Shown in pieces: positions 17,977-26,086 of a stretch of DNA of 45,698 bases (positions are counted from its first letter, which is position 1; each line of letters starts with the position of its first letter). The notes below the pieces were generated by a model, which was not told the DNA's origin, made no database searches, and worked only from the letters and a program-made list of their open reading frames with translations. The position numbers and the translations under genes are program-made. The stretch lies in the NCBI GenBank assembly GCA_023393095.1, contig JAEWMT010000088.1, positions 1 to 45,698 on the forward strand. Reading direction: 5' to 3'. This stretch comes from Bacillota bacterium (GTDB lineage Bacteria > Bacillota > Clostridia > Lachnospirales > Lachnospiraceae).

Positions 17977-18363
17977 TTATTCTATTTCAGTTTTCCAAAG
18001 TCCATGAACATTACAGTATTCAAATACCGCAATTACCTCATCATCAACTAATGCGAAGGCTGCCTTTGGCTCATCTTTCGGCTCTAAGCTTTTTCTCTGA
18101 CCACCATGCTTTGTTTGAACATATATCCACTGAATATAATGCTTCTCTTCCATCGGATGAGCGGCACTGCCTACTTCTACCAATACCGTATTCCCTTCAA
18201 TCGACACTACCGGCAAATGTTTCTCTTTTGATGCTTCTACCGTATTAGCAACCAATTCCTCCATTTCCTCACCACAGCATGTCATCGGGACACCTGCATT
18301 ATTAATCAATCCTACTATATTACCGCAATGATTACATCTGAAAAACTTATGTTCCTTCATCAT
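17977..18363 (-). CDS. Desulfoferrodoxin-type superoxide reductase
   Basis: 128 aa. The N-terminal desulforedoxin-like domain has CNHCG and the adjacent pair TCCGEEM, which bind rubredoxin-like iron. The C-terminal neelaredoxin domain has HPMEEKHYIQWIYV and CNVHGLW, supplying the histidine and cysteine ligands of the catalytic iron. It reduces superoxide to hydrogen peroxide without making oxygen. GGAAG lies 8 nt before the first of two adjacent ATG codons. First gene of a pair with the Crp/Fnr regulator. Confidence 0.92.
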   Translation of the reverse strand: MMKEHKFFRCNHCGNIVGLINNAGVPMTCCGEEMEELVANTVEASKEKHLPVVSIEGNTVLVEVGSAAHPMEEKHYIQWIYVQTKHGGQRKSLEPKDEPKAAFALVDDEVIAVFEYCNVHGLWKTEIE

Positions 18364-18481
18364 AGACTATACTTCCTTTCTTTCATAATATTGAATTGGG
18401 CTTGGGCATCTTAAGCCTACATAATTTCACATTAATTATGATCTACTACCGACTTAGGATCCACTATCAATTATATAATAA

Positions 18482-18550
18482 ATATGTGAACAAGCTTACA
18501 ATAATATACCCATAAAATTAAAGGTTTTATCGCAATACCTGTTCACATAT
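18482..18550. other. Long-loop inverted repeat between thioredoxin and superoxide reductase genes
   Basis: ATATGTGAACA (18482-18492) is repeated inverted as TGTTCACATAT (18540-18550), 11 perfect bp separated by 47 nt. It is downstream of trxA and upstream of the superoxide reductase gene. It could be a terminator stem or paired regulatory half-sites; the TGTGA/TCACA halves recall Crp-family boxes but are too far apart for one dimer. Confidence 0.4.
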
Positions 18551-18558
18551 AGCTTACT

Positions 18559-18873
18559 CTATGATTCCAACAATTTCAAGATATCTTTCTTCGGTCGTGC
18601 CCCTACTGCTGTTGCGGTTATTTTACCATTCTTTATTACCATAAGGGTTGGGATACTCATAACTCGAAATTGCGATGCCAGCTCTGCTTCCTCATCAATA
18701 TTGATTTTACCGACTTTCGCACTTCCTTCCATCTCAGTGGAAATCTCTTCTATGGCCGGTGCCACCATACGGCAGGGACCACACCAGGATGCCCAGAAAT
18801 CTAGTAACACAGGCTCCTTTGAATTCATAACCTCTTGTTCAAAATTGCGTTTTGTAATTTTTACTGATGACAT
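18559..18873 (-). CDS. trxA: Thioredoxin
   Basis: 104 aa, full length for thioredoxin. It has the active site FWASWCGPCRM near residue 30, the cis-proline loop VMSIPTLMV and a standard C-terminal helix. It is a general cytosolic disulfide reductant. AGGAGG lies 9 nt before the ATG. Its position upstream of the superoxide reductase gene on the same strand suggests a redox cluster, although 195 bp separate them. Confidence 0.93.
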   Translation of the reverse strand: MSSVKITKRNFEQEVMNSKEPVLLDFWASWCGPCRMVAPAIEEISTEMEGSAKVGKINIDEEAELASQFRVMSIPTLMVIKNGKITATAVGARPKKDILKLLES

Positions 18874-19026
18874 AATATGATCCTCCTATTACTATAGATT
18901 CTATTTACTTTACGTTCTCACAATACTATAATCCGCAAAATTATTCTGTGATTAAATCACATTTATTACGGTTAATTTTTACATAAAATGTCAATCACAA
19001 CGTCCTGAATGAATTTTTAAAAAGGG

Positions 19027-19055
19027 TAGACATTATCTGATTATATTACTATAAT
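19027..19055 (+). promoter_or_regulatory. Promoter of the gene at 19112
   Basis: TAGACA (19027-19032) and TATAAT (19050-19055) with a 17-nt spacer. AGGAGG follows just before the ATG at 19112. Confidence 0.65.
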
Positions 19056-19111
19056 ATATAGAAATTCATAGATATCATGGTTTACAAGGATTCTATATTA
19101 GGAGGATACCA

Positions 19112-19507
19112 ATGAGTAATACTACTGAATTTAATTCAGAATTTGGCAATGTAAAATATATTGAGGAAGATCATATTGTTCTATTAACATGGAAAAAATT
19201 CTGCTGCTTTGATAATTACAGAAAGCATGCTCTATTTGCATTAGAGCTTCTGAAGCAATTCCCCGGTAGTAATTTTGTTGTTGACGCAAGAAATGGATTT
19301 GAGGATGATAAAGAGGATGTTACATGGGGGTTCACTGTTTTACTACCCGCTATGGCGCAAACAGAATGTAAATATGTTGTGTTCATTATGGAAGATTTTA
19401 ATGAAATTGAAGAAGAAAAGGATATGTGGACGAAAGAATTCAGTAAATACTTTATTGTTAAAAAAGTTAGAAATTATGAAGAGGCTGTGAGATTTTTTTT
19501 AAAGTAG
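19112..19507 (+). CDS. Conserved hypothetical protein, possibly STAS/SpoIIAA-like
   Basis: 131 aa, acidic, no membrane segment or signal. An alternating strand-helix pattern, with VLLTWKKFCCFDNYRKHA, FVVDARNGFEDDKEDV and YVVFIMEDFNEIEEE, suggests a SpoIIAA-like fold, but this is inference from pattern only. I recall similar unnamed proteins in clostridia. Single gene with its own promoter and a shared bidirectional terminator downstream. Confidence 0.7.
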   Translation: MSNTTEFNSEFGNVKYIEEDHIVLLTWKKFCCFDNYRKHALFALELLKQFPGSNFVVDARNGFEDDKEDVTWGFTVLLPAMAQTECKYVVFIMEDFNEIEEEKDMWTKEFSKYFIVKKVRNYEEAVRFFLK

Positions 19508-19613
19508 GTTTCATATACCGGAATATATATTAATCATGCAATTACATCGGTGTAATGCCAGGAATAGCAGCTTAATCAGTAAGTTAATTATCAGTATAAA
19601 TCAGATAATAACG

Positions 19614-19666
19614 AAATAAGTACAAAATGCAGGGTTTGAACATTACACTGTATTTTGTACTTATTT
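19614..19666. terminator. Bidirectional terminator between the 19112 gene and xpt
   Basis: Arms 19614-19632 and 19648-19666 pair over 19 bp with a single mismatch position, around a 15-nt loop. A-rich and T-rich ends suit termination from both converging genes. Confidence 0.8.
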
Positions 19667-19735
19667 ATATTCTTCTATGTTCATCTCATTGGTTTGGGTA
19701 TCATAAACCTGTCTTATGGTATCCAAACCTCTAAT

Positions 19736-20323
19736 TTAATCTCTAAATACCACTCCATTATCTTCGCTCATGGACTCCACGATAGCCAGTGACTCCACTC
19801 TAAGTCCGTTATTACGAACCAGGGCTCCACCCTCCTGAAATCCTTTTTCTATAACAATACCAGCTCCAACTAAAGTAGCTCCGGCATCCGTTACCAGCTT
19901 GGCTAGCCCAAGTAAAGCACTACCATTTGCCAAAAAATCGTCAATGATTAAAATCTTATCTTCCGGTTTTAAGAACTCTTTGGCTACGATAATATCATAT
20001 ACGCGTCCATGGGTAAAGGATTCAACTCTACCGGTATATACATCACCTGCAATATTCTTGGTCTGGTTTTTCTTAGCGAATACCACCGGGACATTAAAAT
20101 ACCTTGCCGCAATACAGGCAATCCCAATACCTGATGCTTCAATCGTCAGTATCTTTGTCACTTCACAATCAGCAAATCTTCTCCTAAATTCCTTGCCTAT
20201 CTCTTCAAAAAGAGTAATATCCATCTGATGGTTCAAAAAACTGTCTACCTTAAGTACATTACCCGAACGAATTTTTCCGTCTTTTCTTATTCTGTCTTTT
20301 AAAAGCTGCATTGTTTTACTCAC
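19736..20323 (-). CDS. xpt: Xanthine phosphoribosyltransferase
   Basis: 195 aa with the PRPP loop ILIIDDFLANGSA and the Xpt-specific N-terminus VLKVDSFLNHQMD. VVFAKKNQTKN and IGIVIEKGFQ also match the family. It salvages xanthine to XMP. The start is GTG at 20323 with AAGGA close upstream; an ATG at 20311 would better match Bacillus Xpt length but has no well-placed binding site. A purine riboswitch would be expected in some relatives; the leader here does not show one convincingly. Confidence 0.9.
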   Translation of the reverse strand: MSKTMQLLKDRIRKDGKIRSGNVLKVDSFLNHQMDITLFEEIGKEFRRRFADCEVTKILTIEASGIGIACIAARYFNVPVVFAKKNQTKNIAGDVYTGRVESFTHGRVYDIIVAKEFLKPEDKILIIDDFLANGSALLGLAKLVTDAGATLVGAGIVIEKGFQEGGALVRNNGLRVESLAIVESMSEDNGVVFRD

Positions 20324-20419
20324 TTTTCCTTATAAGGTCTATTATTATTATAATCAGCTTCTGCCATATCGTATTATAGCGTATAGCAGGATGAACATTA
20401 CATATTATCGCATAAAAAA

Positions 20420-20442
20420 ATGATACAATCAAGTTGTATCAT
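20420..20442. terminator. Terminator hairpin between HPr-like gene and xpt
   Basis: ATGATACAA (20420-20428) pairs with TTGTATCAT (20434-20442), loop 5 nt, flanked by A-runs on the left and right so that either strand has a T-run. It would end the HPr-like message on the minus strand. Confidence 0.7.
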
Positions 20443-20484
20443 AAAAAATATCATCATTATCCACTGTAATAACATCCCTTATAA

Positions 20485-20712
20485 TCATGCTATCATGAAT
20501 TCATCAAGCTCTATTGGGTAATAATCCATACGATTTATGATTTTTACCTCAATCGGCTTGGTTAAATCCAAGCTGAAAATACCCATAATCGATTTTCCGT
20601 CAACTACATACCTTCCTGAAATGAGATCCAGATCATAATTCAATTGACAGGTTATATTCACAAACTTTTTTATCTTTTCAAAATCATTTAGACTGATCCA
20701 GTATCTATCCAA
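20485..20712 (-). CDS. HPr-like protein lacking the phosphoacceptor histidine
   Basis: 75 aa. The segment VDGKSIMGIFSLDLTKPIEV matches the HPr region around the regulatory serine (Ser46), but the N-terminal active-site HARPA segment is absent and the protein contains no histidine at all. It therefore cannot carry phosphate in the normal PTS chain. A regulatory role via the serine is possible but unproven. The start is TTG at 20712 with GGAGG 9 nt upstream. Confidence 0.78.
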   Translation of the reverse strand: MDRYWISLNDFEKIKKFVNITCQLNYDLDLISGRYVVDGKSIMGIFSLDLTKPIEVKIINRMDYYPIELDEFMIA

Positions 20713-20882
20713 TATAATTTTCCTCCTCTTTATTAAAATCTAAAATCATATATCATTTGTACTTCTATCATTATCTTATCTTACGTTTGTAAAATTTAAA
20801 ATCACAATCATGTAAAATATTTGTTAAACATAGTAAAATAACTATGCAGAACTGGATACATTTTACGCAATCACATTTAAAA

Positions 20883-21392
20883 CTATGAAAGTTCGTTATA
20901 TTTATCGGAATCTAAAGCAATTAAAAGTTTTGTAAGGTGCTCCGAATGTTCCTTTTCCACCTTAATAATTTGAATCAGCATTTCTTTAATATCTTGATAT
21001 GGTATTTCAAGAATGATCTGCTCATATAAAATTACCGCTTCAAATTCTCCCTTAATATCCTCCCTAATATTATTTAAGATAAGCTGCTTATTATAATTCG
21101 GTTCATATTTCTGCATTGGAGTAATCGGAAAAGTATTATTTACATGGGATTGATATTCCATATACTGATCAGGATCATATTTACGAAGCATATTAAGAAA
21201 TTCTCCAAAATGTTTCTTTTCATCACTGATTATGTGTTTTAAAACCATATTAACCTCAGGCATATCAGAATTTGCAAGATGATATTCATAACCATTAATT
21301 GCAATTAATTCGCTGATTAATGCTTCCCGCAACTTATTTGTGAAGTAATATGGGAATCCTTGAGGCTGACCTTCAGGATTAGTATAACTCAT
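20883..21392 (-). CDS. Ferritin-like di-iron protein (rubrerythrin superfamily)
   Basis: 169 aa from the ATG at 21392; a TTG at 21446 would add 18 atypical residues. A four-helix bundle is indicated by two E...ExxH pairs: ELIAINGYEYH with DEKKHFGEF, and GEFEAVILYEQ with VEKEHSEHL. It lacks the rubredoxin domain of true rubrerythrin. The proline-rich N-terminus (NPEGQPQGFPYYF) is shared by clostridial relatives I recall. Likely role is iron or peroxide handling. The binding site before 21392 is weak, so the start is uncertain. Confidence 0.72.
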   Translation of the reverse strand: MSYTNPEGQPQGFPYYFTNKLREALISELIAINGYEYHLANSDMPEVNMVLKHIISDEKKHFGEFLNMLRKYDPDQYMEYQSHVNNTFPITPMQKYEPNYNKQLILNNIREDIKGEFEAVILYEQIILEIPYQDIKEMLIQIIKVEKEHSEHLTKLLIALDSDKYNELS

Positions 21393-21537
21393 CACATTGA
21401 CACCAGACTTATCAATAATGTTATTACAAAATATTAACGATTCCAATTTTTATTCCAAAAGAATTCTTTTTAAGAATACAAATATATATATTGGATTCTA
21501 TACTTCTAATTAATGTCTGTTCGTAATTAAACAGAAA

Positions 21538-21601
21538 GCTGAAAGTTATAAAAACCAGAGGTGTCGAAATATCCAGCAATCTCGTATTCATAGCTTTCAG
21601 C
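21538..21601. terminator. Stem-loop downstream of the Ca2+/H+ exchanger gene
   Basis: GCTGAAAGTTAT (21538-21549) pairs with ATAGCTTTCAGC (21590-21601), 11 of 12, enclosing 40 nt. It lies between the exchanger stop and the ferritin-like gene, so it may be a terminator or a structured leader. No strong T-run follows. Confidence 0.4.
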
Positions 21602-21667
21602 CTATTAATTTTATTTATACAATCGATTATTATGTAACAATATGATCAGCAATAATTACTGTACTGT

Positions 21668-22720
21668 CTATCCTACAATAAAAAATCCTACTGCTGCAAT
21701 AATATACACGGATATCAGCTTCAAACCCTCCATCCAGTTCGTTTTTCCTGCTTTCACAACCTGATTTGCAATAAATACACTCGATGCAAATAAGAATAAT
21801 TCAACCGGTTTGAATATGAGCGTCATAGGAGTTTTTGAAGCAAACAAACTGATTAAAACTGATATTGGAATTACAAACAATGCTATCTGAAGACTGGAGC
21901 CTACTGCGATCTCTATCGAAATATCCATTTTATTCTTAATTGCCATAATAACAGCTGTTGTATGCTCTGCAGCGTTACCAACAATTGGTATTAAAATGAT
22001 ACCAACAAACATTTCTGAAATCCCTGCTGATTTCGTCATCGGTTCAATACTTCCAACAAGCAGCTCTGACTCAATTGCAATCAGAACTGTTGCAATAGCT
22101 AAGACTGTAATACTAAAGGGAAGACTCCATTTTGAATCTATGTCATCAGCATGCTCTACACCATAGAGGTCGTTACTCGTTTTGAAGGAATATATCATAC
22201 CTACAACATAGATGGAAAGCATAATCACACTGGTTATGATACTGAAACTTTCATGATTTGTATTACCTGCAGTTTTTGAAATAGTAGCAGCAAACACTGC
22301 GGGAATGGATAATCCGACAACACCAAATAAAAGCATGGTTGCAGTGAAGGTTCCCGCTTGAGCATCATACTTTAATTCTTTATGCTTTAATCCACCCAAA
22401 AAAATGCTGCAGCCTAAAACCAAAAGAATATTACCAAGTACAGAACCAGCAAGTGATGCCTTTACTACTTCGAATAATCCGGCTCTAATAGCAAAAAAGC
22501 TTATAATAAGTTCTGTCGCGTTACCAAAAGTAGCATTCAGGAAACCACCGAATTTTGGTCCGGTATATACTGCTATCTCTTCTGTAGCATTCCCAAGATA
22601 CCCAGCCAGCGGTACGATTGATAAGCAGGTTAAAAAGAACATTGCTGTTGAGCTCCAATTTAAAAAGTGTCCAATAATGGATAAAGGTAAGCACAACAAA
22701 AGAATTTTTAAGTACTTCAT
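21668..22720 (-). CDS. cax: Calcium/proton exchanger (CaCA family, Cax type)
   Basis: 350 aa from the ATG at 22720, with AAGGAG 10 nt upstream. About eleven membrane segments are visible. The two alpha repeats are present: GNATEEIAVYTGPKFGGFLN with FGNATELIIS, and GNAAEHTTAVIMAIKNKMD in the second half; their acidic residues carry the cation. It exports Ca2+ in exchange for protons. A plausible sigma-A promoter is at 22788-22816. Confidence 0.9.
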   Translation of the reverse strand: MKYLKILLLCLPLSIIGHFLNWSSTAMFFLTCLSIVPLAGYLGNATEEIAVYTGPKFGGFLNATFGNATELIISFFAIRAGLFEVVKASLAGSVLGNILLVLGCSIFLGGLKHKELKYDAQAGTFTATMLLFGVVGLSIPAVFAATISKTAGNTNHESFSIITSVIMLSIYVVGMIYSFKTSNDLYGVEHADDIDSKWSLPFSITVLAIATVLIAIESELLVGSIEPMTKSAGISEMFVGIILIPIVGNAAEHTTAVIMAIKNKMDISIEIAVGSSLQIALFVIPISVLISLFASKTPMTLIFKPVELFLFASSVFIANQVVKAGKTNWMEGLKLISVYIIAAVGFFIVG

Positions 22721-22787
22721 AATATGTCTCTCCTTAATTCTATGATATGTATAAAGCAATTACGTCAAAAATACCGAAATTAGGTAC

Positions 22788-22816
22788 ATTATAATACAAT
22801 AATTATGGAAAATCAA
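22788..22816 (-). promoter_or_regulatory. Promoter of cax
   Basis: On the minus strand TTGATT (22811-22816) and TATAAT (22788-22793) are separated by 17 nt, about 70 bp before the cax start. Confidence 0.6.
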
Positions 22817-22950
22817 CAAATTACTGTAAATAAAATTATATTTCGTTAAATAAAATACTAACTTCCAACTATATACATGTATTTACATTTTCACTCAACC
22901 CATAATTATAGTTTTAAATAATATCTCAACAATTTATATCAAGAAAGAAA

Positions 22951-22996
22951 AAATAACCTGACACAAATTAGTCCTGTAATTTGCATCAGATTATTT
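22951..22996. terminator. Bidirectional terminator downstream of araB
   Basis: Arms 22951-22970 and 22977-22996 match at 17 of 20 with a 6-nt loop; both strands end in T-rich runs. This is the main content of the 385-bp gap between cax and araB, which otherwise shows only the cax promoter and AT-rich sequence. Confidence 0.8.
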
Positions 22997-23105
22997 TTGT
23001 ATTTGACGTCATAAGTTAGCTAAAAGATAAATTAATGAATATATCTATATATACTCACATATTCATCTCTTTACATTAATTTGAACTATGGCATCCATAT
23101 CAATT

Positions 23106-24776
23106 TTATTTTCTTGCGTTTGCCTTCATTGTCTTCAGTCGTTTCATAACATTATTTTCCCCACGTCCAAAGTAATCATGAAGTTTCTTATATTCTGCAT
23201 ATAATTTCTTATAAGCCTCTACGTTCTCAGGAATCGGTGTAAATACTTCATCCCTTACCTTACCCATTACCTTGGCAGCTTCAAAAATAGAATCATAGCC
23301 GCCCTTTGCCTTACCTGCAGCTACTGCCCCAAACATAGCCGCTCCAAGTGCCGGGGTCTGTTCGGATGCGGCGATTTTAATTGGTTTGTTGGTAACGTCG
23401 GCATAGATCTGCATCATCATTTTATTCTTCCAAGAGATACCTCCGCACGCGTAAAGTTCATTAATCGGAACACCGGAATTTTCAAAGGTTTCGATTATCA
23501 TATTCTTACCATAAGCAGTCGCCTCAATTAAGGCCCGGTAGATCTCATGTGGTTTTGTTGTCAATGTCATACCCAGGATCATACCCGTCAGGTCAACATC
23601 TACCAACACGGAGCGGTTACCATTCCACCAATCCAATGCAAGAAGTCCGCTTTCCCCAACCTTTAGGTTCGATGCCTGCTCTGTCAGGTACTGGTGAATA
23701 TTCATCCCTGCTTTTTTAGCCTCTTCAAATGCATAGGGCGGAATGCTCTGCTCCACCAGCCATTCAAAGTGATCTCCCACACAGGATTGTCCTGCTTCAT
23801 AACCGAAGAAGCCCGGCATTACACCATCCTCAACCACACCACACATGCCAGGAACTAGTTTTTCTTCTTTACCAAGCAGAATATCACAGGATGAAGTTCC
23901 GATAATCATTAGCATCTTTCCTGCTTCAGCAATCCCAACCGCTGGAACTGCTACATGTGCATCTACATTTGGAATACCGACTGCCGTTCCTTTACATAAG
24001 CCGATCAGTTCTGCTGCTGCTTCGGTTAATTCGCCAGCTTTCTGTCCTAATGGATAGATGTCTGTGCTTAATTTATCCTCTACTACATTTTCAAGTCTGG
24101 GATCCAGAGCTTTAAAAAATTCCTTTGACGGATAACCCTTCTGCTTATTCCATAGAGCTTTATATCCTGCAGTACAGCTGTTTCGCTTCTCTTCGCCGGT
24201 TAACATCATAGTAACCCAATCCGTTGCTTCCATGAAGCGGTCTGCTTTCTCATAAATCTCAGGGGCTTCTTCTAATACCTGCATGATTTTAGGTATCATC
24301 CATTCGGAAGAAATCTTGCCACCATATCTTTTTAAGAATTCCTCTCCTCTTTCTGCTGCCACTTTATTCAGTTGGTTTGCTTGAGGCTGGGCAGCATGAT
24401 GCTTCCACAATTTTATCCATGCATGCGGATTGCCTTTCAAATCATCATCAAAGCACAAAGGAGTTCCTTCTTTGTCAATTGGTAGTATCGTGCATGCTGT
24501 AAAATCAATGGAAATACCGATAACATCCTCCTTGGGCACCCCCGATTCCTTAAGAACAGCCGGTATTGTTAACTTAAGCACTTCAATATAATCCTGCGGA
24601 TGCTCCAACGCCCAGTCGGGCGGAAGCTTCGTACCGTCGGGAAGATACTCATCCATTACTCCATGGGTATACTCCTTGACTGCCTGCGCTATCATATCTC
24701 CATTTAATACATCTATTAGAACTGCTCTGCCGCTCTGGGTTCCATAATCAATACCAATTGAATATTTCTTACTCAT
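23106..24776 (-). CDS. araB: Ribulokinase
   Basis: 556 aa from the ATG at 24776, with GGAGG 5 nt upstream. FGGY-kinase features are IGIDYGTQSGRAVLID at the start, GISIDFTACT, SEWMIPKI, IGTSSCDILLGKEE and, in the C-terminal domain, the ALIEATAYG and YACGGISWKNKMMMQIYADV blocks. The length and GTQSGR/TSSCD motifs favour AraB over xylulokinase. It phosphorylates L-ribulose in arabinose breakdown. No araA or araD is adjacent. It follows an unknown gene by 32 bp and may share its transcript. Confidence 0.9.
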   Translation of the reverse strand: MSKKYSIGIDYGTQSGRAVLIDVLNGDMIAQAVKEYTHGVMDEYLPDGTKLPPDWALEHPQDYIEVLKLTIPAVLKESGVPKEDVIGISIDFTACTILPIDKEGTPLCFDDDLKGNPHAWIKLWKHHAAQPQANQLNKVAAERGEEFLKRYGGKISSEWMIPKIMQVLEEAPEIYEKADRFMEATDWVTMMLTGEEKRNSCTAGYKALWNKQKGYPSKEFFKALDPRLENVVEDKLSTDIYPLGQKAGELTEAAAELIGLCKGTAVGIPNVDAHVAVPAVGIAEAGKMLMIIGTSSCDILLGKEEKLVPGMCGVVEDGVMPGFFGYEAGQSCVGDHFEWLVEQSIPPYAFEEAKKAGMNIHQYLTEQASNLKVGESGLLALDWWNGNRSVLVDVDLTGMILGMTLTTKPHEIYRALIEATAYGKNMIIETFENSGVPINELYACGGISWKNKMMMQIYADVTNKPIKIAASEQTPALGAAMFGAVAAGKAKGGYDSIFEAAKVMGKVRDEVFTPIPENVEAYKKLYAEYKKLHDYFGRGENNVMKRLKTMKANARK

Positions 24777-24808
24777 GTCTGCCTCCATTATTCCGTCATT
24801 GATCTTAT

Positions 24809-25408
24809 TTATTTATATTTACTTAGTTTTTCTTCAACAAAGCCCATCTTATCCTTATTGCAGAAAATTTTAAATCGGCGGAAATAATGATCCACATAGA
24901 TACACAGGCTGTATACTTTATTCAATTCTTCATATCTTCCACGAGCCTCATCGAATTTGTTCAGCATTTCCTCAACATTTGTTTCATTTTCATCAGGATA
25001 GTAAAACATATTGCAATCCTTAGTACTCTCAATTAGACCTGCAATCTGGTCATTTGTTACCGCTAGTCCTAGCTGATAACGATTTACCATAGCACTTTTT
25101 TGAAGCTTTATCCCAAACACCCTATTATCAGCTTCTTTTTCTGTTATAATCTCGCGGTAAATAAATCCCTTCTGATCAAGCCCTTCTTTTAGATCAATAA
25201 TTTTATTCTCCGCTGCATTCTTTTTTCTACCATAGAAAAAATCTGTATTGATCAGTGCCAAGCAGTTATTATTACCGATTAAATCCTTAATAAATTCGCT
25301 CATAAAACTGTCATGATCCTTAATACTGAAGTAATCGACTAGGAATTGAATGCCATCCCCATCTTCTATTTTTTCAATCTTAACCTTATTTGCTTGAAAT
25401 AATCCCAT
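24809..25408 (-). CDS. Hypothetical soluble protein upstream of araB
   Basis: 199 aa from the ATG at 25408, which has GGAAAGG 9 nt upstream; earlier in-frame starts lie on or too near that site. Charged, no membrane segment. Features I can see are FFYGRKKNAAENKIIDLKEG, an acidic DENETNVEEMLNKF stretch and the C-terminal YVDHYFRRFKIFCNKDKMG. I do not recognise a family. It is 32 bp from araB on the same strand, so it may be cotranscribed. Confidence 0.65.
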   Translation of the reverse strand: MGLFQANKVKIEKIEDGDGIQFLVDYFSIKDHDSFMSEFIKDLIGNNNCLALINTDFFYGRKKNAAENKIIDLKEGLDQKGFIYREIITEKEADNRVFGIKLQKSAMVNRYQLGLAVTNDQIAGLIESTKDCNMFYYPDENETNVEEMLNKFDEARGRYEELNKVYSLCIYVDHYFRRFKIFCNKDKMGFVEEKLSKYK

Positions 25409-25513
25409 TGAAGACATCCTTTCCAAAACATTTATAACTTAATTATAACATATAAGTTCGTCCAACAAAATAATATTTTTTATTAATCGTATCATAAAAT
25501 ACCATTATTTAAT

Positions 25514-25529
25514 TGACATACCGTTGTCA
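25514..25529. promoter_or_regulatory. TGACATAC-type operator before the acetyltransferase remnant
   Basis: TGACATACCGTTGTCA is the same TGACA-N6-TGTCA site found at 43385 and 44959, followed after 11 nt by a -10-like TTATGAT. The site remains although the gene behind it is broken. Confidence 0.75.
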
Positions 25530-25625
25530 TATTAATTATGTTATGATCAATGAATATTTATTCTTTGTTAAATTTAAATAAATGTATTCACTTTTAAGGA
25601 AGTTATTTTATGAGGTGGTCAAGAA

Positions 25626-25918
25626 ATGGATAATAAATTTATATCATTGGGCGTAATTATATTTATATCTATTGTCTGTGGATTTCCGGTAGCTTTAAAA
25701 ACAAGGGTTACGGAAGGGATTTGCTAGAATACTGCATTAACGATGCAAAATCAAAGGGAAAGTCAGGGGTCTGTATTCTTAGCTCTAAAAAGAAAAAGCC
25801 ATTTCTTTCAGATAAAAAATTCATGAAAAAATACGGATTTGAAATTGTAGATGTAATAGAGAATGAATATGAACTGCTTGCATTATCCTTTGACAATACC
25901 TCTCATTGCGAATTGTAA
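25626..25918 (+). pseudogene. GNAT acetyltransferase remnant with internal deletion
   Basis: The start survives: GAGGTGG, then ATG and the first residues MDNKFISLG. The reading frame then jumps; from about 25658 another frame reads YIYCLWISGSFKNKGYGRD, the acetyl-CoA loop, then LLEYCINDAKSKGKSG and FLSDKKFMKKYGF, typical of YoaP-like acetyltransferases. The part between (I estimate around 70-80 codons from remembered homologues) is gone, and the C-terminus ends early where a small inverted-repeat element begins (25905). Confidence 0.75.
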
Positions 25919-26060
25919 AGGTGCTGTATATTGTATACACAGTAAATAATATTTCTATGCGGTAGGAAAGTTTAAAACGCTTGTCCCAAAGGAAGCATTG
26001 GAGCATAAAAATACCGTATCTGCTGTGTATACAATTACAAAGACTATATCGTTTCGCAAT
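25905..26060. repeat. Candidate 156-bp inverted-repeat element
   Basis: Ends ATTGCGA (25905-25911) and TCGCAAT (26054-26060). Nested inside are 13-bp perfect inverted repeats, 25930-25942 and 26023-26035 (ATTGTATACACAG / CTGTGTATACAAT). Right-end sequence GTTTCGCAATCACTTAAT recurs at 10100-10117. No open reading frame of note. It overlaps the last codons of the acetyltransferase remnant. Confidence 0.5.
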
Positions 26061-26086
26061 CACTTAATATTGCAACTGATTATAAT

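Noticed and set aside
20324..20400. Possible purine riboswitch upstream of xpt (minus strand reads ATAATACGATATGG)
   Set aside because: The stretch resembles the start of the aptamer, but the conserved TCTACC loop and the GACTA-type closing strand are not found.
20883..21392. Ferritin-like protein as encapsulin cargo
   Set aside because: No encapsulin shell gene nearby and no recognisable C-terminal targeting peptide.
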